A stretch of 64,000 nt of DNA from Kribbella caucasensis (GCF_004361855.1 NZ_SNWQ01000026.1:39918-103917); one strand, 5' to 3'. Shown: positions 43,481 to 52,173, numbered from the stretch's first letter. Notes: generated by a model from the sequence alone, not told the origin. Translations and numbers: made by a program.

Positions 43481-43876
43481 CTAGTCGGCGACGATCGCGT
43501 AGGCCTCGACTTCCAGCAGGATCTCGGGCCGGAAGAGCGCGGTCACCTGTACGGCGGTGCTTGCGGGCGGGTACGCCGTGTCGACGTACTTGTCCCGGGC
43601 AACCCGCACCGCGGGCAGGATCGCCACATCGGTGACGAAGAAGTTCAGCTTCACCACATCCGCGAAGGTCGCACCCGCCGCGGCCAGACAACGCTCGAGA
43701 TTCGCGAACACCTGCGCAGCCTGAGCCGCCGCATCACCGGCTCCGACCAACTCGCCATCCGCATCGAACGGCACCTGCCCCGAGATCGCCACCCAACGCC
43801 CGCTCCCGGTCACGACCTGGCTATACCCGTTGCCCGGGGCAACACCTTCGGGCTTCGGATAAGACAACTCACCCAC
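43481..43876 (-). CDS. RidA-family protein
   Basis: A 131-residue RidA/YjgF/UK114 protein. YSQVVTGSGRWVAISGQVPF, ANLERCLAAAGATFADVVKL and YPPASTAVQVTALFRPEILL with the terminal VEAYAIV are the signature; family enzymes hydrolyse reactive enamines and imines. The conserved active-site arginine is not obvious: the position before PEILLEVEA reads TALF, so activity is uncertain. GTG start after GGGAGGA; divergent from the next regulator. Confidence 0.85.
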   Translation of the reverse strand: MGELSYPKPEGVAPGNGYSQVVTGSGRWVAISGQVPFDADGELVGAGDAAAQAAQVFANLERCLAAAGATFADVVKLNFFVTDVAILPAVRVARDKYVDTAYPPASTAVQVTALFRPEILLEVEAYAIVAD

Positions 43877-43977
43877 AACAGTCCTCCCGATCGAAGTGTC
43901 TTCATCCTGCCACGCGGCCGCAGCCCGAGTGGGACGCTTCGGCTGGGGCCGAACTGTGGGCGGGGCAGGATTGGGAT

Positions 43978-44682
43978 ATGGCCACGACTGAAGGGCAGGA
44001 GCTTGCCGCTTGGGCGAGGATGCTGGCGGACTCCACCAGGGCGACCGTTTGCCTGGCGCTGATCGACGGACGCGCGTGGACGGCGACCGAACTCGCCCAG
44101 CTGGCCAAGGTTTCCCGGCCGACCATCAGCGAACACTTGAACGTACTGGTCGACGGCGGACTGCTGACCGAAGTACGGCAAGGGCGTCATCGGTATGTGC
44201 GGTTGGCCGGACCCGAGACCGCCGAGTTGCTCGAAGAACTCGCCGCGCTGGCACCGCGTAGTACGGAGGTGGCGACCAGCCTCGCCGCGGCGAGCAAGCG
44301 GGACGCGTTCGCGCGGGCGCGGACCTGTTACGACCACTTCGCCGGGAAACTGGGCGTCGCACTCACCGACACGATGACAGAGCGTGGTCTGCTGGACTGG
44401 TCCGAGGGCGTCGCGATCACGTCGAAAGGCCTGCGCTGGCTGGACGAACTCGGCATCGTCGTCGACTCGCACCGGGGCCGGCCCGCGGTACGGTCCTGCC
44501 TCGACGTGACCGAACGCCGGCCGCATCTCGCCGGCGCGGTCGGAGCCGCGTTGTGCCGGCACGCGCTCGGGCACGGTTGGGTGACCCGGATCCCCGGCGG
44601 ACGTGCGCTTCGAGTGTCCGGCGCCGTCGCGGAACTTGGTCTGCCCGATGGAACTGTGCGAGAACTCCGTTCCAGGGTGTGA
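43978..44682 (+). CDS. ArsR-family regulator with C-terminal extension
   Basis: A 234-residue protein. The winged helix is MLADSTRATVCLALIDGRAW, TATELAQLAKVSRPTISEHL and the wing TEVRQGRHRYVRLAG. A C-terminal 130-residue domain follows (CYDHFAGKLGVALTDTMTER, VRSCLDVTERRPHLAGAVGA), of a kind common in actinobacterial regulators of this type. No metal-binding cluster is seen. Divergent from the RidA gene, which may be its target. Confidence 0.85.
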   Translation: MATTEGQELAAWARMLADSTRATVCLALIDGRAWTATELAQLAKVSRPTISEHLNVLVDGGLLTEVRQGRHRYVRLAGPETAELLEELAALAPRSTEVATSLAAASKRDAFARARTCYDHFAGKLGVALTDTMTERGLLDWSEGVAITSKGLRWLDELGIVVDSHRGRPAVRSCLDVTERRPHLAGAVGAALCRHALGHGWVTRIPGGRALRVSGAVAELGLPDGTVRELRSRV

Positions 44683-44745
44683 GATCCACGGCGGAGAACA
44701 CGCGCTGGACAGGCGCCCGTCATCTGGTTCGCCTACCCTTCGGCC

Positions 44746-44985
44746 ATGACTGGATTCGAGCCCGACACCGAGTTGGTGTCCCGCCTCCCTCTCCCCAGCC
44801 ATGTCGTCGTCCTGGTGGATGACGTCTGGCGCCGTGGCTGGCTGATCGGCCGCGAGCACGAGGAGACGGGCTGGACCGGCATGGTGCAGTACGAGGGCGA
44901 CGACGGCGTCGAGCGGACCGAGCGGCTACCCGCCGACCGGATCGCTCTGCCGGAGTCGGACCGACCGACTGAGCGAGCGTCGTAG
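44746..44985 (+). CDS. Small conserved hypothetical protein
   Basis: A 79-residue soluble protein: VVVLVDDVWRRGWLIGREHE, ETGWTGMVQYEGDDGVERTE and RLPADRIALPES. The beta-rich pattern resembles a small Tudor/SH3-like barrel. Function unknown. A strong hairpin follows its stop. Confidence 0.6.
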   Translation: MTGFEPDTELVSRLPLPSHVVVLVDDVWRRGWLIGREHEETGWTGMVQYEGDDGVERTERLPADRIALPESDRPTERAS

Positions 44986-45000
44986 GAGGGATTCGCAGAG

Positions 45001-45040
45001 ATGCGACGGGCCCCGGGGAATCCCTCGGGGCCCGTCGCAT
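45001..45040. terminator. Strong GC-rich hairpin, probable terminator
   Basis: ATGCGACGGGCCCC (45001-45014) pairs perfectly with GGGGCCCGTCGCAT (45027-45040), leaving a 12-base loop that pairs partly itself. It directly follows the small gene ending at 44985. No T-run, as often in high-GC bacteria. Confidence 0.75.
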
Positions 45041-45086
45041 GTAACGGCACCGTGCGGAACGGGCTCGGGCGCCTCTGCGAACGAGA

Positions 45087-45126
45087 TCCCGCTCCAGGTC
45101 CTTCGGGCGGTCGGCCTGGAGCGGGA
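45087..45126. terminator. Second hairpin between convergent genes
   Basis: TCCCGCTCCAGG (45087-45098) pairs perfectly with CCTGGAGCGGGA (45115-45126) across 16 bases. It lies between the first hairpin and the anti-sigma gene coming from the other side, so it may terminate that leftward transcript. Confidence 0.55.
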
Positions 45127-45251
45127 CTCAGCGTTACACCCTCTGTATCGGAGACACCACGGCCGGTGTTACACGCATCAGGTAATAAGTTTGCAAGCTC
45201 GCCGCCACCGGCCCGCTTTCTGACGGCGACCCCGGTTCCGGCGTACGGGGC

Positions 45252-45914
45252 TCAGAAGTGGACGGCGAGGAGGATGCGGCCGGTTTCGGAGCTCCTGATG
45301 TCGAGGGCCTTGATCTCGCTGCGGCGCAACTTGGTCGTCGCGGCCGGCTTCACCGTGGTCCCCGGCGACGCGGTCCAGCTCGCGATCAGCGCGGCCTTGC
45401 CGGACTCGTCCGTGACGTACAGGTCGTATCCGCGAGCACGTTCGCTCGGCGTCGCGAGTTCGTCGTACCGGCAACTGATCTCGATCGTGGTCCCCCACCG
45501 CTCCTCGACCAGCCGCGCATCCGCCGTCAGCTTGCTCGCGACGGTCTGCGCCAGCACGACGTAATCCCCCTGCGGCTCCTCCCGCGCCAACGGGATCGCC
45601 ACCACCACACCGATCGCGGCCGCGGTCGCCGCCACGCCCGCCAGCACCCCAGCGAACCGGAACCGCCTGCGCCGACGGTCCTCCTGTACTGCGCGCACGA
45701 GCCCCGGCAACAAGTTCGGCGGACTCGCGCTGAGCGTGGCGAGGGCCCGATCGTCCGGCACCAACGCCAACGTCCCCGGGACCCCCGCCAGCGATCCCAC
45801 TTCCGCCGAACACTCAGCACACGTGCGCAGGTGTTCCTCGTACGCCCGCCTGTCGCTCGCCGACAGCGCGCCAAGCAGGTATGCCGCGTCCCAGTCCCGG
45901 TACGGATCACTCAT
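45252..45914 (-). CDS. Zinc-binding anti-sigma factor (ZAS type)
   Basis: A 220-residue membrane protein. The N-terminal zinc motif is His28-x3-Cys32-x2-Cys35 (EEHLRTCAECSAEV), the mark of ZAS anti-sigma factors; one membrane segment lies at about 87-110 (FAGVLAGVAATAAAIGVVVA), and the extracellular part is a domain common to RskA/RslA-like proteins (RYDELATPSERARGYDLYVT). It would hold the adjacent ECF sigma factor at the membrane until a signal releases it. ATGA overlap with the sigma gene. Confidence 0.9.
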   Translation of the reverse strand: MSDPYRDWDAAYLLGALSASDRRAYEEHLRTCAECSAEVGSLAGVPGTLALVPDDRALATLSASPPNLLPGLVRAVQEDRRRRRFRFAGVLAGVAATAAAIGVVVAIPLAREEPQGDYVVLAQTVASKLTADARLVEERWGTTIEISCRYDELATPSERARGYDLYVTDESGKAALIASWTASPGTTVKPAATTKLRRSEIKALDIRSSETGRILLAVHF

Positions 45915-46420
45915 TCCTGCGTCACCCCCCTCTCCTGCAACGCCAGCTTCAGCGCCCGTAGTCCATAGTGCAACCGCGATTTCACCGTGCCCGGCGGGAT
46001 GTCCAGCTCCTTGGCGATATCCGTCACCGTCCGGCGTCCGTAGTACGCGCGAACGATGACCTGCCGATGATCGTCGGACAGCTGGGCCAGCGAGTCCGCG
46101 ACCAGCCACGCATCCAGTACTGCGTTCGCGTGGTCGGCGCTCGGCCGTTCCGGCAGGTCGTCGCTGGCCACCTCCCGGTTGACCCGGGCGCTGCGCCGAT
46201 CGTCGATGACCAGATTGCGCGCCACCGTGAACAGCCAGGCCCGGGCCCCCGCCTCGTCCTCGGCCAGGATCTGCGGCCGCCGCCAAGCCCGCAGCAGCGT
46301 CTCCTGTACGACGTCCTCGGCGAACCGATCGTCCCCGGTCAACCGCACCACGAACCGCCACAACGCCGGAGCATGCACGTCGTGCAACTCACGCAGCAGC
46401 GCCGCGCGATCGTCGGCCAT
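45911..46420 (-). CDS. ECF-family RNA polymerase sigma factor
   Basis: A 169-residue sigma factor with region 2 (DRFAEDVVQETLLRAWRRPQ, ARAWLFTVARNLVIDDRRSA) and region 4 (QLSDDHRQVIVRAYYGRRTV, DIPPGTVKSRLHYGLRALKL). Its partner is the anti-sigma factor encoded next, with overlapping ends. The pair resembles the SigL/RslA type of actinobacteria. I start at the ATG 46420 because of a GGAG site; a GTG-free extension to 46450 is possible. Confidence 0.93.
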   Translation of the reverse strand: MADDRAALLRELHDVHAPALWRFVVRLTGDDRFAEDVVQETLLRAWRRPQILAEDEAGARAWLFTVARNLVIDDRRSARVNREVASDDLPERPSADHANAVLDAWLVADSLAQLSDDHRQVIVRAYYGRRTVTDIAKELDIPPGTVKSRLHYGLRALKLALQERGVTQE

Positions 46421-46480
46421 CGGCGCTCCTGCTCGCTCGGGACGTGTCATGGTCGGATGCCCGGGTTCACCGTGTCCGGA

Positions 46481-46894
46481 TCAATCCGACGCCGCGGCCA
46501 ACTCGCGCTTCCTGAGGGAAAGGCTACTTTCCAGTGCCCAAGCCCCGTTACCGAGGAACGCGATCAACAGGAACGCGAACGCGAACAAGGCCGCCTTCTC
46601 CCCACCGTTCTGCACCGGCAGCAACGCGTCCACCTGATGCACGCTGAAGTACGCGTACGCCATCGATCCCGAACACAACAACGCCGCCACCCGCGTCCCG
46701 AACCCCACCATCACCAGCGCCCCGCCCACCATCTGAATCGCCGCAGCCCACCAACTCGGCCACACGAACGCCGCGACCCGCTCCTCCCCCAACACCCCGA
46801 ACAACCCCGCGGCCCCATGACAGGCGAACAGAAACCCCACCACGATCCTGAACACCGCCAACACCTCATCCCGCCAGCGCTCCAGCACGTTCAT
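46481..46894 (-). CDS. DoxX-family membrane protein
   Basis: A 137-residue protein with four membrane segments: VLAVFRIVVGFLFACHGAAG, IQMVGGALVMVGFGTRVAAL, SGSMAYAYFSVHQVDALLPV and EKAALFAFAFLLIAFLGNGA, the DoxX pattern. Family members have been linked to redox or thiol stress. ATG 46894 follows GAGGAG. It lies upstream of the ECF sigma gene on the same strand and could be part of its regulon. Confidence 0.87.
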   Translation of the reverse strand: MNVLERWRDEVLAVFRIVVGFLFACHGAAGLFGVLGEERVAAFVWPSWWAAAIQMVGGALVMVGFGTRVAALLCSGSMAYAYFSVHQVDALLPVQNGGEKAALFAFAFLLIAFLGNGAWALESSLSLRKRELAAASD

Positions 46895-47111
46895 TTGGAT
46901 ACTCCTCACGTCGAACGGACGGCGCCGCCCCGGACCCACCTCACGCCTACGGCCCGAACCGGCTTCTCACCCCACTCAACGACCACCCCACCCATCCGGT
47001 TCAACGCTTCGTGACTCTCTCACTACCCTCCGAGACCACTTCTCCCACTGGTCTACCCCCAATCCAATTCGCACTTCCCACCCCGCACCTGCCAGACTGT
47101 CTCCGACACAA

Positions 47112-47184
47112 GGGGCTCTAGCTCAACTGGCAGAGCAGCGGACTTTTAATCCGCGGGTTGTGGGTTCGAGTCCCACGGGCCCTA
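47112..47184 (+). tRNA. tRNA-Lys (anticodon TTT)
   Basis: A 73-base cloverleaf: acceptor GGGGCTC pairing with GGGCCCT, D-arm GCTC...GAGC, anticodon stem GCGGA/TCCGC with loop CTTTTAA (anticodon TTT), and T-arm GTGGG TTCGAGT CCCAC. No encoded CCA. The integrase gene starts 277 bases downstream, so the 3' half of this tRNA is the probable attachment site of the island. Confidence 0.95.
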
Positions 47185-47461
47185 CAAACGCCCAGGTCAG
47201 GGCGGCGCCCGCCCCCTGACCAGGTCTCCAACTCACCCTTTACGCACCCTTTTCGGCCCGAACCCCTCTGGCACCCGGTACCGCGCTGCCTCCCGTTCGG
47301 CACCTCAGCGACTCGACAGCGCCAGATGGCGGTGTCCCTCAGCACCGTGGTGCACCATCACACTGCGTCACATCACGTGCGTGATTCCTGCCCCGCGCTG
47401 ATCCAGGTACCCGCGGCCAAGACGTTGAGCAGTCTCCGACCCACCACGTTGGAGGCGTGAG

Positions 47462-48898
47462 ATGCCGAGGCCACCATTGCCCATCGGAACCTGGGGCAGC
47501 ATCCGCACCCGAGTCGTCAAGACAAACGAAAAGGGCAAGGCTGTCCGGCACCAGTCCCGGGCAAAGTTCCGTGACTTCGACGGCCGCACACGCCCCGTAT
47601 CCGCCGAAGGCAAGACCGCAACAGCGGCGGAGAACAACCTGCGGAAGAAGCTTCAGGAGCGAGCCAAGACCAGCCGCACGGGCGAATTGACGGCGATGCA
47701 TAGGGTCAGGCAGGCATACGACCTCTGGGAGAAGAAGTTCGCGGACAAGGTCGCCGCAGGCGAACGCTCACCCGGCTCCCTGCAGGCGTACCGCAGCGTG
47801 GCAGCAAAGCATGTGCTGCCCCGAGTCGGCGAACTTCGCATCGGCGAGGCGAACACGCCACGCATCGACAATGTGATCTCAGAGATCAAGACAACGGTCG
47901 GCGCCCCGACGGCCAAGACCTGCCGGAGCGTCATCTCAGGCCTGATGGGCCTCGCCGTGCGGTACGGCGCCATCTCCGCGAACCCGGTCCGCGACGTCGA
48001 GTCCATCGAGAACAAGGCCAAGAAGTCACCACGAGCGCTCACCGCCGAAGAGGTGCAGCTGGTCCGAAAGCAACTCGCCGCAGACGAACGTGCCGCCCAT
48101 GCCGACCTGCCCGACTTGGTCACGTTCATGCTCGGAACCGGCGTGCGGATCGGCGAGGCCCTGGCGGTCCTCTGGTCACAGGTCAACTTCGACACCGGCG
48201 AAGTCGAGATCACGGACACCATCGTCCGCATCACGGGTGAAGGCCTGATCCGCAAGATCACCAAGTCGGACGCAGGCCAACGCGTACTCCCGCTACCCAA
48301 CTGGGCACTGGCAATGCTGCGCGCGAGGTTCGCTGCCGGCATCCGCCTCGACGAGCCGATCTTCGCCGCCACGCTCGGCGGCTTCCGCGACCCCTCCAAC
48401 GTCCGACGCTCCCTCCGCGAAGCCCTGACACCCGTCGGCAGCGCCGCCCGCCGCGACCTCGGCCTCACCCTCCGCAGCCTCCGCCGGCAGACCCGACTGA
48501 CCCGCAAGGAGGTGGCCGAGAAGCTCAACTGGCCCCAGAACAGACTCGCCCTCATCGAAACCGGCCGAATCAAGGTAGACCGCGCCCTGGCCACAGAACT
48601 TCTTCGCATCTACGGCGTCCATCAGGACGTGTCCGAAGCCCTACTCAACGAGGTCGACGAAGCGGCCCGGCCAGTTCCCGCGGACACCCTGGCGTGGATC
48701 AGATCCCACGCCTTCCGCAAGACCACCGCCACCGCCCTCGACGGCCAAGGCCAAACCGCCCGCCAGATCGCCGACCACCTCGGCCACTCCCGCGTCTCCA
48801 TGACCCAAGACAACTATCTAGGCCGCAAATCCACCAACCCAGCCGCGGCCGAAGCCCTCCAACGCGCCTTTGACGACCCCGATCTCGAACTCCCGTAA
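47462..48898 (+). CDS. Tyrosine-type integrase with an inserted XRE-like helix-turn-helix
   Basis: A 478-residue site-specific recombinase. The N-terminal arm- and core-binding part spans about 1-185. Catalytic residues are Arg229 (GTGVRIGEALAVL), Lys268 (KITKSDAGQR), His416 and Arg419 (SHAFRKTTATALD), His442 (HLGHSRVSMTQ) and Tyr452 (DNYLGR). Between the beta-hairpin region and the HxxR box, residues about 328-402 form an extra domain (LTLRSLRRQTRLTRKEVAEK, LNWPQNRLALIETGRIKVDR) that looks like an XRE/HTH_31 DNA-binding unit. It would insert the island in the tRNA-Lys just upstream. Confidence 0.92.
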   Translation: MPRPPLPIGTWGSIRTRVVKTNEKGKAVRHQSRAKFRDFDGRTRPVSAEGKTATAAENNLRKKLQERAKTSRTGELTAMHRVRQAYDLWEKKFADKVAAGERSPGSLQAYRSVAAKHVLPRVGELRIGEANTPRIDNVISEIKTTVGAPTAKTCRSVISGLMGLAVRYGAISANPVRDVESIENKAKKSPRALTAEEVQLVRKQLAADERAAHADLPDLVTFMLGTGVRIGEALAVLWSQVNFDTGEVEITDTIVRITGEGLIRKITKSDAGQRVLPLPNWALAMLRARFAAGIRLDEPIFAATLGGFRDPSNVRRSLREALTPVGSAARRDLGLTLRSLRRQTRLTRKEVAEKLNWPQNRLALIETGRIKVDRALATELLRIYGVHQDVSEALLNEVDEAARPVPADTLAWIRSHAFRKTTATALDGQGQTARQIADHLGHSRVSMTQDNYLGRKSTNPAAAEALQRAFDDPDLELP

Positions 48899-49115
48899 GG
48901 GAAGGGGACCCGTCGGGCCGGAAACACCTTTAGACGGACAGTCCCCCTGTGTGTTTCCTACCTGCCTGTTCTCGCACTGTCCGCCAGCTCGCATCTAGTC
49001 GTGTCGGCGACGGAACGCCTTGGGCGCAAGAGGTGTGGCGGTGCTGACCTATCCCGGCAAGGCCGAGTGGCGATGGCGGAAGGCAAGGGTTCGTCTGCCG
49101 CTGCCAGGCTCGCAC

Positions 49116-51812
49116 TCAGGCGTCGTGGTACTGGTCCGTGAGTGTCGCAGTTCCGAGGCCGGTCACAAGTCGCAGTCGTGGGGTTCGATCGGGGGCGAAG
49201 GTTGAGTCCACCGTGGCTGCCTTGAGTGCGTCTGCCACGGCCGAGATGCTGGACGGCTGCCAGTCTGGTTGGGTGGTGGCAAGGAGAACCTCGTCAGCGC
49301 GAAGTACCGCGGCCCAATGGACCCGCTTACGGGCGGCGTCGGTGCGTTGCGCCCTGCTGGCGAGGGAATTGCTGGTTTTGACCTCGGCCGTGATCAACTT
49401 TCCGTCCACGTGCGCGATGAGATCAACTTCAGCGAGCGAGGTGCGTGTCCCGGCTTTGAGAAGGTTGAGTTCAGCGCAGTCGCTGTAGGCACGAGCCTGG
49501 GTAGCGAGATGGTGAGCGAGCCAGAGGGGTGCGTGGCCGTTGTCCTTCACGAAGCCACGAGCGACCTGGTGAAGGTCGTAGAACCATGTCGGTTCATCGA
49601 CGGGTTGCCGCCACGCGCCTAGAGTCAGATCCGTGAGCGCACCGCATCTAGCGCAGTTGTTGCGTTGCCCTAGATCTTGGATGGGAACGAAGTTGGGCTG
49701 TTCGCAGGTGGCGCAGACGAGAAGGAGTCCGCGCCGGATGATTCCCCGTCGGACGAAGCTGTCGATGCGGGTGCGGGCGACGAGGCTTCGGTCTGCTGGC
49801 GGCTCATGACCGGCGGCGGGCGTCGTGGTCGACTCGGGAGCAAGGACGCTGCGGAGGCCTTTGAAATTCAGAAAGCCGCCGACGCCGCGGATCAACACTC
49901 CCTCGGCATCGGGGTACGCCTGGTTCGTGCCTGGAGCGGTTCTATTGAATAGCTCGGTGAGTTCGACGAAGTCGCGGGCGAAGTCCTTGACTAGGTCCGG
50001 GCGACCTCCCCACATCTGCTCCAGGAGCCTGGCGCGCCGGCCCGCGTCAGACCAGCCGATGTCGTAACCGGCCTGCGCAGCCATGGCTCGGCACCAGGCG
50101 AGGAGTGTCAGGAATCGAATTCTTGGGCGGGCAAGCTGTTGTTCGAGGTTGGAGCCCGCCGGCACAAAGTCCCATCTCCGGTTCTCGAAGCTCACGCCTC
50201 GGTTGCCGGAGCGGATCCATGTTTCGTACTGCTCGTCGGGGGTGGCAGCGAGGACATGGCCATCTAGGCCACGCCCACGAGGCATTTCTGTTCCAGAGAG
50301 GCGGATATCGACGTGCCATGCCAAGCCGTCATTTGCTGCCAGCCGAGGTTCCGATGGGCGCAGTACCGGAGGAGTCGTTGCGAGGACTACAGCCTCCTCG
50401 TCGCGGAGCACTGGGAGAGCTATCCGGGTGGCGAAGTCGTCGGCTGCAGCGAGCATGATCTTGCCGCGAGCTCCGAAGTCGACTGGGACCTCGATCAGAG
50501 GTGTTCTCGGTGGCCGCGACCGGTGGTGGACTGGCGTTTGCGCTTCTTTTGGTTCGGCCTTACCGTCGGTTGGCTGCGGCGCATCCGTCAGATTGTCGGC
50601 CTCATCTGAGGGGTTAGATACCTCCAGGGAGAGCGACACATGCGATTGGGGTGCCAGCAGCTGGACGATCTTCTCGACGTCCTTGACCGACTTCGAAGCA
50701 GAGGTGAAGACGACCTGCCCGACACCGCGTACACGCCAGCCGATATGTTGCAGTCCTCGCCGTGCGGTAGCGCCTACTTCCCCAGCCGCATCGGGCGACC
50801 AGTCCGAGTGCATCCAGAGGCTGTTGCCCCACACTCGGTCGCAGATGAGGGCGAGCGCAAAATCCTCGGCCGTATCGCCAACGACGAGCGTGGTGCGACG
50901 GCCATGAAGCGCTTCCCCGACCGCTGCGAGGCCGGTCGTCGTCTTGGACCAGGCTGCTGGGAGGGTTGTTGTGTCGACACCAAGTTTCAAGCCGTCGTGA
51001 TGATGTGCGAGCAAGGAAGGCGGCCTGGCCTTGAGGTCTGCTGTCGTCCGATCGAACCGACCGTAGAACCAGGAGGCTAGCTCCTGTGCCTGATCCGGCG
51101 CTGGACCGCTGGCACTTCCTGGTGGTGACGGTCGCCGTGCGGCTCCGACGATAGCGGCGGTCATCGCGCCCCAATGCCCCGTGAGCGAGTCGGGCGCTGC
51201 CAGACACATGTCATCGCCTATGCCGAAGGATTCGACACGGGTCAGATTGGCATCACGCAGGAACCGCATGGACTCGTCCGGTTCCTCCCATGGACCGTCC
51301 CATCGTGGCAAGGTTGGCCCGGCAACGGCGCTTGGCTGCTCCGTGACTGCCGGTTGAATATTGCGACGCCGATACACCTCACACACTGCGGCCACGGCAT
51401 CACGAGCCCCGTCGGTTGCCCAGTCTGCGGCGTCCTCGTCTGTCATGGAGGCGAGCAAGTCGGCACGCCGCTCCGGGGAAACGGGGATGCCGGCGCCGTC
51501 GACGATCTGCGGCATGGCATTTGGCTTGCCAGCGAGTAGTTCATGCCACGTCACTCGGTGCGCCACGACGTAGTCAGGGTCGTAGGCGGCGACTGCCTGC
51601 AGGAGGTTCACCGACACCTTGCCGTCCTGGTGGGGGACAAGCACGAACCCCGCGCCGCCCCAGATCTGGTTCGCCTCCCACAACGCGGCCTGGGCAAAGA
51701 AGATCCAGTGTTGAGTATCCGCTGGAAAGACAATTGCCACCCGCGGAGCACGGAGCCCGAAGAAGGCTTCTGCGTAGCCGGGCACGGCGCCGTCCGGGTC
51801 GTCTAGCGTCAC
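49116..51812 (-). CDS. Large protein with zinc ribbon and PD-(D/E)XK-like nuclease end
   Basis: An 898-residue soluble protein that I do not recognise as a whole. The start is alpha/beta in pattern (VAIVFPADTQHWIFFAQAAL, GFVLVPHQDG, DPDYVVAHRVTWHELL). A middle unit includes LVVGDTAEDFALALICDRVW. Residues 700-723 form a zinc ribbon (CATCEQPN, CARCGA). Residues 790-812 hold a PD-(D/E)XK-like motif: AEVDLIAHVDGKLITAEVK with Asp797, Glu810 and Lys812. The layout suggests a defence or restriction protein that cuts DNA once a target or cofactor is sensed (inference). The GTG at 51812 has a weak ribosome-binding site. It is transcribed towards the integrase. Confidence 0.75.
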   Translation of the reverse strand: MTLDDPDGAVPGYAEAFFGLRAPRVAIVFPADTQHWIFFAQAALWEANQIWGGAGFVLVPHQDGKVSVNLLQAVAAYDPDYVVAHRVTWHELLAGKPNAMPQIVDGAGIPVSPERRADLLASMTDEDAADWATDGARDAVAAVCEVYRRRNIQPAVTEQPSAVAGPTLPRWDGPWEEPDESMRFLRDANLTRVESFGIGDDMCLAAPDSLTGHWGAMTAAIVGAARRPSPPGSASGPAPDQAQELASWFYGRFDRTTADLKARPPSLLAHHHDGLKLGVDTTTLPAAWSKTTTGLAAVGEALHGRRTTLVVGDTAEDFALALICDRVWGNSLWMHSDWSPDAAGEVGATARRGLQHIGWRVRGVGQVVFTSASKSVKDVEKIVQLLAPQSHVSLSLEVSNPSDEADNLTDAPQPTDGKAEPKEAQTPVHHRSRPPRTPLIEVPVDFGARGKIMLAAADDFATRIALPVLRDEEAVVLATTPPVLRPSEPRLAANDGLAWHVDIRLSGTEMPRGRGLDGHVLAATPDEQYETWIRSGNRGVSFENRRWDFVPAGSNLEQQLARPRIRFLTLLAWCRAMAAQAGYDIGWSDAGRRARLLEQMWGGRPDLVKDFARDFVELTELFNRTAPGTNQAYPDAEGVLIRGVGGFLNFKGLRSVLAPESTTTPAAGHEPPADRSLVARTRIDSFVRRGIIRRGLLLVCATCEQPNFVPIQDLGQRNNCARCGALTDLTLGAWRQPVDEPTWFYDLHQVARGFVKDNGHAPLWLAHHLATQARAYSDCAELNLLKAGTRTSLAEVDLIAHVDGKLITAEVKTSNSLASRAQRTDAARKRVHWAAVLRADEVLLATTQPDWQPSSISAVADALKAATVDSTFAPDRTPRLRLVTGLGTATLTDQYHDA

Positions 51813-51850
51813 ATCCCGAACCTACGGGATGGGTCGCCTGCTATCCCGAG

Positions 51851-51961
51851 CTACCCCAGACATGGAGCATCGGTCGGTCGCCAGCTTTTGGCAGTGGCGT
51901 CCAGCAGAGTGGTGTACGGCAGGCCCGGATGGGCGTGGCGTAGACGCTTGAAGGCGGTCAT
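51851..51961 (-). CDS. Possible micro-protein (36 residues)
   Basis: A short frame beginning MTAFKRLRHAHPGLPYTTLL, preceded by AAGGA. Its start region is the left arm of an inverted repeat shared with the divergent 52-residue frame. No family recognised; tentative. Confidence 0.25.
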   Translation of the reverse strand: MTAFKRLRHAHPGLPYTTLLDATAKSWRPTDAPCLG

Positions 51962-52022
51962 CGCGTGATCCTTTGGAAGACCTCTCACAGTGCTTCTGAA
52001 GGAGAACTCACGCGATGACCGC
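51954..52022. repeat. 15-bp perfect inverted repeat covering two divergent starts
   Basis: GCGGTCATCGCGTGA (51954-51968) and TCACGCGATGACCGC (52008-52022) are exact complements around 39 bases. Each arm contains an ATGACCGC start of a short divergent frame. It may be an operator or a duplicated leader. The gene-poor stretch 51813-52232 otherwise holds only these two micro-frames. Confidence 0.6.
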
Positions 52023-52173
52023 GAACACCAGTATCGACCCTGCCCGGGCCCGGATGGACATGGACGCAGCAAACGCGGTGGTGAGGGGACCGGAGGTCTC
52101 AGGCACACTACTTCTGGGCTCGACCCTGTCCGTCGAGACGGGTCAAGCCCAGCTGGCGCCCATCCGAAGATGA
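52015..52173 (+). CDS. Possible micro-protein (52 residues)
   Basis: A frame MTANTSIDPARARMDMDAAN ending AQLAPIRR, with GGAG eleven bases before its ATG. It lies 60 bases upstream of the three-Cys-motif gene in the same direction and might be a leader gene. No family recognised. Confidence 0.3.
   Translation: MTANTSIDPARARMDMDAANAVVRGPEVSGTLLLGSTLSVETGQAQLAPIRR

Noticed and set aside
48899..49115. Possible second tRNA or attachment site after the integrase
   Set aside because: No cloverleaf can be folded and no copy of the tRNA-Lys 3' end is present.
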